NCBI GenBank assembly: GCA_029204225.1
Contig: CM055100.1
Span: 49,260,877 to 49,324,876, forward strand
Source of the DNA: Diphasiastrum complanatum
Taxonomy: Eukaryota > Streptophyta > Lycopodiopsida > Lycopodiales > Lycopodiaceae
Direction: 5' to 3'
Length of the DNA stretch: 64,000 nucleotides
The notes beneath the pieces are model-generated. The model searched no databases, was not told where the DNA came from, and was given only the letters and a program-made list of their open reading frames with translations. Position 1 is the stretch's first letter, and every line of letters starts with the position of its first letter. Position numbers and translations under genes: made by a program. Positions 57,300 to 64,000 of the stretch are shown here, one piece after another.

Positions 57300-59535
57300 C
57301 TCTATAATACAATCACGCCAATGGTGGGTGGTTGTCGATACTGTCGAATGCCATGGCTTTATTCAGACCAAAAAGAATATTAGGGAGTAAATCGTCCCAC
57401 TTGGTAGGACTTTCATCAAAAAGGCTAGGTCACAAGCGAATTCCGTTGCCGCACGAACGGTTGGATCTGGACACTTGAGATAATGAGCAAAAATAGGATG
57501 AGATCCCTGTTGGAATCTACATCCATACCCCATCCATATTCTGAGTAGATCCTTGGCCAATCATTAGGGTATATTAGAACTCAAAATTCGCATGCTTTCA
57601 ATGTCCAAGCGGCCCAATAAATTGCGTCCATCTGTGACGAACTGTAATAGTGCTTGACTGACAGAATTTTGTTTTTGGCATTCTTGGCCAAAATTTGGCG
57701 ATTTTCAAAAATCCCGTCGGGCAGAACCTACGATTGTGATTGGACCACCGTTACTGTTGGAATACTCCTTTGCTGCCCGTATTTGTAAACTTGAGGTTAA
57801 TCTGGATTCAATGTTCATGAATTGTAGTTAACTAATCCCTATAGTTTAGAAACTTCTTGCAACATCATCATCTTTTGATTCGCCGTTGATATGTTGTTTG
57901 TCGCAAAGTAGATTAGCTTGTAGGTATACCTCTCATTCTCTTCATTCTCTTCGTTCTCATTCATAATCAGCTTCCATAGACATATTTTGGACTAATGGCG
58001 ACACATAATCAGAGACCAAGAGAAACCATTGATGCTATCAATTATTGTAATGAAAGAAATGCAGAAGATCAAAAAATATCAGTGGATTTTGATGCATCCT
58101 TCTTCAAAGGCTCTTTCCAGAAAAGGAAAAGATTAGATAACATATATAAGCTCTTGGAAAGAAAGGATAATGGATTTCGAAGTATCAACTGCTGGTCAAT
58201 CTATCACAGAAGATTTTAGTTCGGCATGCTTATCTTCACAAAGAGCTCAACATCCAGTAGTTGAATCTAGATGATAGAAAAAAATGCAATTGTAAGTATA
58301 TGATTACTATGTACATATTCAGATTAAATTTTTTTAGTATTAGCATTCTTTTTATATCAAAATTTTCTCACGATATTTTTGTTGGTTTTGTAGATCTATA
58401 TCCATCAAATTTCGTTGAATGGCAATTAGTTCAATCTATTGCAAGAATAATTGATGTCATACAATCTAATATCAGTATATTGCAATATAATGGACGTTCT
58501 CCAAAATCCCTTTTAGAGTCAGGAGTTTTTTTTATGATCACACCTATATTCATGATAAAAATGGTTTAGTGGGATTAGAGCCATATCCTCTACTATATTT
58601 TTCAAGTGAGGAATGGATTTCTCCATATTCAGCAATATCAGAAAGTTTTTGATCTAGACTTTATATGGATATTCAGAGTATATTAAAATGTAGCACTAGT
58701 TCAAAGAATGATAGATTAAGTTGGTATGTACCTTTTACTATTTTTGTTGATTTTTTTTCAAATGCAATGAATGGTGAACGAAAACAATGTTTGTTTGTAA
58801 GGACTTGAGTGATGAAATGCTCGCCAAGTTGTTGGATAGGATCGTTGGGATACATAAACAAAATGAGTAAATTGAGTGCAGAGTACGTAAGTCATCAATG
58901 ACATTTAGATAACACATAGAAAAAATGCTCACTTTGTTGTTGTATTATAGAAGATGGATAATATACAAAAATGAGTGGAAGCCACTAGATCAAGATTATG
59001 CATTAAATCATCAAGAGCAACATCAAATAACAATAGAAAAAAAGGACAACATTCTTGCTATGATTGAGGTTGAGGAAGATTGGAGTCTCAATCACATTCG
59101 ATCAGTTGAGATTATTCAAAGGATGTGCAATGTGCACCCAATGCTCTTGGGAAAATGTGTACTTAGATATAGTTTTGATTTACAAATTGTGTGTGTGATA
59201 AATGGTCGCACCTTCTCCAATGATGAGGTTATGTGACTTGTTATATGGTATTTGGTTTACAAAAGGGATCCAAAAGAAATGAACAAGGATTTTCATAATG
59301 CTAGACTACGGAATGAAAAAAACCAAAAACATTTTATATGATAATGCTTAACAATTTAAAGTGCAATGCCTTTTTTGTCACAAGCTTTGAGATGGGTGCT
59401 TATGTTTCGTAATTGTTGTTGGTTTGTTGTCGTTGAATATGGTCTTGTGGGATTTCATTTGACATAATACAAAAATAAACATGTTTGATAAAGAATCACT
59501 TCATGGCCCAAAATTGGATTGCACTTCTCTTAAAA
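57300..59535. other. Unidentified relics
   Basis: Short frames such as 57995-58219 plus (from MATHNQRPRETIDAINYCNE), 58380-58550 (NFVEWQLVQSIARIIDVI), about 58555-58650 in another frame (LEPYPLLYFSSEEWISPYS) and 58925-59236 (LAMIEVEEDWSLNHIRSVEI). They look like pieces of one decayed, once longer coding sequence on the plus strand, but I cannot match them to a family. Confidence 0.35.
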
Positions 59536-59688
59536 CTCTGAATTGCTCTTGAAAACACCTTTAATCCAATACCCATATTGCCACCCAATTTTTTTTTTTG
59601 TTTTTTGTTTTTTGTTTTTTGTGTTTGGAAAACTTTGATGGGAAATCCCGAATCATGTTTCGGAATGTGGGTTGCGTCTATGGTACTA
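59536..59688 (+). mobile_element. Small hairpin-ended element, copy with T-rich hinge
   Basis: CACCTTTAATCCAATACCCA then TATTGCCACCC, followed by a T10 and several T6G units, then GGGAAATCCCGAATCATG and TTTCGGAATGTGGG, ending GGTTGCGTCTATGG. The order matches 36062-36184 and the complement of 28462-28560. Confidence 0.5.
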
Positions 59689-59689
59689 C

Positions 59690-60400
59690 TTTTCTATTAT
59701 ATACATAGACACAACAATTTACTTTTTGCTACTTGATGTAAAAGCAATTATCAATAAGGGGCCTAAGTTCCAAAAGAGGACCTACATTCCATCATCAAAT
59801 AAACTTCCTAGTTTCTATGTTGATCAAGTATTGATGGATCTACCATACTTTTCTCCCAAACTAAGCTATATACTTCCTAAGTTGCTTTTGACTTGTGAAA
59901 TAATAATACCATTTACTGGTCAAAGCTATTTGAATCTTGTCCTCATGTGAAGCAAAAGCATGCATCTTCTAGAAGCTAAGTGCTTTGCTTCTAGTAAAAT
60001 TGTGCTCACCATACCATAATGTTATTATACATGCCACCGGTCAAGGCCACATATTAGCATTTTAAACTAACTACAAGAATTCCTTGGATTTCAACACTAG
60101 AAGTATTTGAACTTGGATTTCAACATTGGAAGTATTTGTTGTACTTTTGTAAAGAAAATACTAACAGTTTTGTATGGCTTGGAAACAAAAATTGTACAAT
60201 CTTGTTCTTGATTTCAAACTGTAGATTTAGAACAATGTACTTTGAAGTTTATGCCAGTCTAGAAAACTTGTTCTTTGTGAGTACTATTGTGAAGGTTTTG
60301 GTTGGTAAATTATTATCCCAATGCAATCAAGGAATGTGACATTCATAAAAGACATATGGTATGAATTTTACGAATGACAGTATGCATGAATATGTAAGTA
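59690..60400. other. Non-coding stretch with a 28-bp duplication
   Basis: No recognisable gene. CTTGGATTTCAACAxTxGAA followed by GTATTTG occurs twice in tandem at about 60085-60140. Confidence 0.5.
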
Positions 60401-60539
60401 GAGCTCATTAATCACTTCCAATTTTACATGCAAATATTTGAATCACAAATACATACGGTTTCCCTATTTGTGCCATACCCATACAAATGTTTGGAACATT
60501 GAGAGCATATCCATGTGTTTGGATGTTGGTATTACGAAA

Positions 60540-61197
60540 TATGGTTTGGTTGGTCTGACTACCTCTTAGGCTTGAACTGCTTCTTTGACTTCTCCTTGTT
60601 GTCGTAGAGAGCTTGATCAGAAACGTCCTTGTGATCAAGGTGCTCACGGGCTTCGAGTTCTTCTTGAATCTCGATCACTGCCTTTTCGAGTGTCATTGTT
60701 GGATCCTTCGCTAGTCTAGAAAGATCTTGGTAAAGCTCTTAACAGGTAGGTGAGCTGCTTCTCTGCAGATACTACATTCTCTGTTTTGGCATTATGTAAT
60801 GAAAGGAACAAATCCTTCATCTTTCTGATAAAAGAGGTAAGGTCTCTGCCATCCCATCGCAAATTTGTCAACTGATCTTCAAGAAGCATGATCTGGCTAC
60901 GTGATTTCATCTGAAATCTGGTATGCAATGTATCCCACATCTCTTTTGCATTAGAGAGTGTCGCGAGATCAAGCGTACTCAAGCTATCTTCGATGGATGA
61001 TGACAACACAGCTACTGCCTTGTCGTTCGTAGATTTTTGCCAGTAGTTGTAGGCATCTCTTTGGTGCCATCTACCCAGGGCCATAGCCCTTCTCCCTTCA
61101 ATATGAGAGAGGTCTTTATTTTCCATGCTAGGAAGTTCAACCCGGCTGAGTTGAGGATTGTGCAGATCTTCGACTGTATACTGCTGAGCGATGCCAT
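60540..61197 (-). pseudogene. Copia gag (UBN2 family), minus strand
   Basis: From ATG 61197: MASLSSIQSKICTILNSAGL, FLAWKIKTSLILKGEGLWPW. After a frameshift near 61080 it continues RDAYNYWQKSTNDKAVAVLS, SNAKEMWDTLHTRFQMKSRS, MLLEDQLTNLRWDGRDLTSF and QLTYLLRALPRSF, then in another frame KAVIEIQEELEAREHLD. It lacks protease and pol; the leader and primer sites lie at 61198-61349. Confidence 0.85.
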
Positions 61198-61310
61198 TGC
61201 TGTAGATTGTGTTCTTCAGCTGTTCTTTTTGGTTTCTTATTCTGAATGCTTGTCTCTTGGATCTGATAGCTCTTTAGCTATATCAGGTCTCGGATATCAG
61301 TCTGTCGTGG

Positions 61311-61349
61311 CTCTGATACCACTATTGAGAATCTCTGCTCTGATACCAC
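61311..61349 (-). other. Duplicated primer-binding site (tRNA-iMet type)
   Basis: TGGTATCAGAGC occurs twice on the minus strand, at 61349-61338 and 61322-61311. The repeated unit also carries about 15 bp of LTR-end-like sequence (TTCTCAACAG / TTCTCAATAG). It is the 5' end of the minus-strand copia gag. Confidence 0.8.
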
Positions 61350-61354
61350 TGTTG

Positions 61355-61590
61355 AGAAAAGTTGCATTCACCTTGCCAAAAATCCAGTTTTACATGCTCG
61401 AACCAAGCACATCGAAATACACTACCATTTTTTTGAGAGAAAATTCTTGATGGAGCCATTGATCTTGTTTTTTGTAAATCTGAAGATCAAATGGCATATA
61501 TTTTTACTAAGTCATTAGGTAGATGTAAATTTGAGAGGTTTCGTACTCTGTTAGGAATAGAAGAATGTAATTTTATCATTGAGGGAGAGT
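61355..61590 (+). pseudogene. Copia RNase H tail, plus strand, and polypurine tract
   Basis: IHLAKNPVLHARTKHIEI, a frameshift in a T7 run near 61430, then REKILDGAIDLVFCKSEDQM and AYIFTKSLGRCKFERFRTLL: the C-terminus of copia pol. ATTGAGGGAGAG (61579-61590) is the polypurine tract. It joins head-to-head with the minus-strand copia 5' end at about 61352. Confidence 0.85.
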
Positions 61591-61853
61591 GTTAGAAATC
61601 AATGATAAACTTCATTGTTACTGTTTACGATGTACATTAATGTTGACAGCTGTGACCAACTGTCATTAGCCGTAGGCTAGTCTATTAGTCTACTCGTAGG
61701 TTTTCTCTCTCTATCAGGGTTCAGGGTTTATTTGTACATTTTACATTCTGTATGAGTCAGTATGATAGTGTGATTGTGCGTGTTCTTCTTCGGCCTTCTT
61801 GCGGTGATTGCTTATGGTGAATGCTTGATGTTGCATATTTAATTCTTGACAAC
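61591..61853 (+). repeat. Copia 3' LTR (probable)
   Basis: Starts TGTTAGAAATCAATG right after the polypurine tract. The end at TTGACAACA (61853) is a guess from the CA; no second copy lies in the window. Confidence 0.55.
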
Positions 61854-61869
61854 ACATACATCCAATAAA

Positions 61870-61985
61870 AAGTTTAGACAGTAGTTGAGATGTGTTTAGC
61901 AGCATTGAGCAAGCCTCAAGGAAGAAAATTTAGACAGTAGCTGAGATGTGTTTAGTAGCATTGAGCAAGCGTCAAGGAAGAAATC
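61870..61985. repeat. Tandem duplication, 56-bp unit
   Basis: TTTAGACAGTAGYTGAGATG then TGTTTAGYAGCATTGAGCAAGCSTCAAGGAAGAAA (split here) occurs twice, from 61873 and 61929. Confidence 0.85.
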
Positions 61986-62017
61986 ATAGCAAATGGAAAA
62001 AACTATACCTCTCTGAT

Positions 62018-62400
62018 TCATGGAAGCGCACAAAGGTCATGGATGAGCAAGTCTATGCAATGTGTAGCACAGGGTGTCCACACAATGCTGGGGTGCTCCC
62101 TCATCATAATCTCACCCATCTGCTTACAGTTCGAAGTGTTGTCGGTGACAACCTGAACCACATGCTCCACCTCGATGTCAGCAATAACATCTCTAACATG
62201 CTCCCATATGAAGTTAGCTGTGATGGCTCCCCCACCTCGAGTGGCATCCACGCCACATAGGAATAGGTAAGCTCAACCTCGGCCCCGCACTGACATCGTA
62301 TCAACACGAGATTAGACCTGCAAACAAAAATAAACAAGCAAATGTTCAGTAGAAAAAAATACACTGCATTGAACAACATTACCGGGCTCAAATAAAGCTC
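62018..62400 (-). pseudogene. DUF659 (hAT-type) transposase fragment
   Basis: Minus strand: VDATRGGGAITANFIWEHV, VEHVVQVVTDNTSNCKQM, then IVWTPCATHCIDLLIHDLC. This is the DUF659 core of plant BED/hAT transposases (VxQVxTDN, W-PCA-HCIDL). It has an intron-like acceptor upstream (TTTGTTTGCAG near 62320) and a stop after ALP at 62018. It may be one exon of an old hAT element. Companion C-terminal sequence of such a transposase is at 33420-34494, not adjacent. Confidence 0.75.
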
Positions 62401-63057
62401 AAAATATCAGAGCATACCTCACAATGATTCCAATTCACACATCATAGCAAGTGCCAAAAAACACATGAGATTACGACGTGGGATCGAATAATTTTAGTAT
62501 GAGCGATAATGGCATGATGCTCCACGCCTAAACCCTAAAAAACATGGAATCAGGACATGGAAATTGAAATTTGTGATACGGACGTAGACGGGCGGAACGG
62601 AGGTCACAGGAGTCTCTACAGGCATGTGGAAATGCATTCTCGGCTCAGACATCACCTAAATCGGTTTCCCACAAGTCATTTTGTGAAAAGGGCAAAAATA
62701 CACAAGCGGAATGTGGTGTTCAAATCTCGCTAGGCATGCCATAACGGCTTAAACTGACATTGTAGGAATCACTGTGGGCATGAAGAAAGGTGGTCTAGAG
62801 CCAAACTATGCTCGATTTGGTTGCCTACAGCTCAATGTCAACACTTGCAAAAAGTCAAGCCTATACTTACCAAATATCGAAAATTGGTTGTTTCACTCTC
62901 CACGAAGCTCAAATCCCCCTGGCACCATGCACACCACCTCCGTATCGCTGAGTAGATGCCTATCGACTATCCACACACCAAGATCCGACGCCTACAGCTC
63001 ATCCAAAAAAAATTGCCTCCTCCTCTAGTAGCGCGGTTCTGCCCGTGAGGAGGAGGC
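62401..63057. other. Non-coding, probably flank of the hAT element
   Basis: No recognisable domain on either strand. Confidence 0.4.
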
Positions 63058-63160
63058 CAAAAATTGCTATATTTTGGATTTTGTTTTTGCGATTATGGCA
63101 ATGATTCTTTGCAGCGAATCACGAATCCAACGAATCGCGATTTGCTGCAACTATAATTCC
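63058..63160 (+). mobile_element. Small hairpin-ended element, right-end copy
   Basis: T-rich tract, then GCAGCGAATCACGAATCC and AACGAATCGCGATTTGCTGC (inverted partners), ending TGCAACTATAATTCCAAG. Close to the end at 36680-36733. Confidence 0.45.
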
Positions 63161-63283
63161 AAGGCTAGTTTCACATGGAATCTTTTTGAAATGGCCGAAC
63201 CTTTCCACTTACCTCCCATTTGGCCATCTTGTTCAATGCCCCCACCCTTTCACATGGTCCGGGTCAATATGCTACTGCTCATC

Positions 63284-63389
<106 letters not shown>

Positions 63390-63570
63390 TATGCTGTGAT
63401 AGACAAAACAAGATTCCCGCGTTTTGATTCGTCCGTTCGAAGTTAGGATTTTGACTTATTTTGACCACAAGCATTGCTATAGGATTCATGGAAGCAACAA
63501 ATGCTTGAGGATGTTGATTCTGATTTGGTGGCAACCCAACTCAATAAAGAGAGCCACTACAGTTCTCTCT

Positions 63571-63691
<121 letters not shown>

Positions 63692-63721
63692 AACTTACAT
63701 TATTGCTATTTTTCAAATTCG

Positions 63722-63757
63722 AAACCCTAAAAAATCCTAACCCTAAAAAAACCCTAA
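63722..63757 (+). promoter_or_regulatory. Telobox-like AAACCCTAA motifs
   Basis: AAACCCTAA at 63722-63730 and 63749-63757 with a variant between. Such motifs are common in plant leaders and promoters of growth and translation genes; they are too few and irregular for telomeric DNA. Confidence 0.5.
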
Positions 63758-63861
63758 ATCCAAAAACCTCTCCCATATCTGCTCGTCTTGCGCTCTCTCT
63801 CACCTATACACTCTCACATTCTCTCTCTCAACTCACCCTAACCTTGCAAGAAGCAGCGGAA

Positions 63862-64000
63862 ATGGAAAAGCATGCAGCAGAGGCAAGGAAGGGTGGATGC
63901 CGCATGCCAAGGATGGATGAAAAGCGTCTGAGGATCGTCGACAAGCCCCCAGTTGCAGAGGCTTGCGTGAGAATTGAAGCTTACAGACGCTTGCTAAGAA
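63862..64000 (+). CDS. Possible 5' end of an unidentified gene, runs off the window
   Basis: From ATG 63862 an uninterrupted 46-codon frame reaches the right edge (starts MEKHAAEARKGGCRMPRMD, continues RIVDKPPVAEACVRIEAYRR). It is preceded by a CT-rich, telobox-bearing leader typical of plant 5' ends. GC content and codon use look more gene-like than the surrounding DNA. I do not recognise the protein: it is basic, has no signal peptide, and has an R/E-rich helix. It could also be the start of an element-encoded protein. Confidence 0.4.
   Translation, partial: MEKHAAEARKGGCRMPRMDEKRLRIVDKPPVAEACVRIEAYRRLLR

Noticed and set aside
63721-63760. Interstitial telomeric repeat
   Set aside because: Only two exact AAACCCTAA units with irregular spacing; better read as teloboxes in a leader.

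Overview
This window is nuclear DNA of a land plant with long introns and many transposable elements. Its one intact host gene is GIGANTEA (GI), a plant-specific circadian-clock and photoperiod protein. GI lies on the minus strand from 42087 (ATG) to 13866 (stop). I joined 14 coding exons by eye; all 13 introns are GT-AG and all phases agree. The product is 1158 residues, close to the usual GI length. The protein is clearly GI but fairly divergent (for example WLRGLRSSSLF near the N-terminus where seed-plant GIs have WIDGLQFSSLF). Together with introns of 9.6 and 9.8 kb this suggests a fern, lycophyte or gymnosperm rather than an angiosperm. I cannot name the species.

Layout. 1-8.7 kb: decayed Ty1/copia elements (a pol remnant; a long terminal repeat with primer-binding site and gag; a second LTR with a long CT microsatellite followed by gag and protease). 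9.4-12.3 kb: two terminal-inverted-repeat elements and a tandem duplication. 13.9-42.1 kb: GI. Intron 12 holds a young non-autonomous LTR retrotransposon (19041-23878, LTRs about 98% alike) and an older LTR element. Intron 8 holds LINE fragments, a hAT/DUF659-type transposase relic, a duplicated exon-like piece of the condensin gene SMC2, a large palindrome, and several small hairpin-ended elements with homopolymer tracts. Intron 1 is mostly a roughly 62-bp minisatellite. 42.1-42.9 kb: the GI leader and upstream region, with one exact evening element and three G-boxes. 43-51 kb: gene-poor DNA with decayed repeats. 51-57.3 kb: a copia LTR and pol fragment broken by a Ty3/gypsy element that keeps its LTR, tRNA-Asp-type primer site, gag, zinc knuckles, RNase H and the integrase zinc region but has lost protease and reverse transcriptase. 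57.3-62.4 kb: unidentified relics, head-to-head copia fragments and a DUF659 transposase fragment. 63-64 kb: two long GA/CT microsatellites, telobox-like motifs, and an open frame running off the window end that may be the first exon of another gene.

Only GI, and possibly the right-edge ORF, look functional. The rest is mobile DNA in various states of decay. The most interesting non-genic signals are the evening-element/G-box arrangement upstream of GI, the intron-1 minisatellite, four hairpin cassettes just inside the non-autonomous retrotransposon, a dispersed family of small elements with a homopolymer hinge and a hairpin end, and a perfect 49-bp inverted repeat around one of them. All calls were made by reading; no database search was run.
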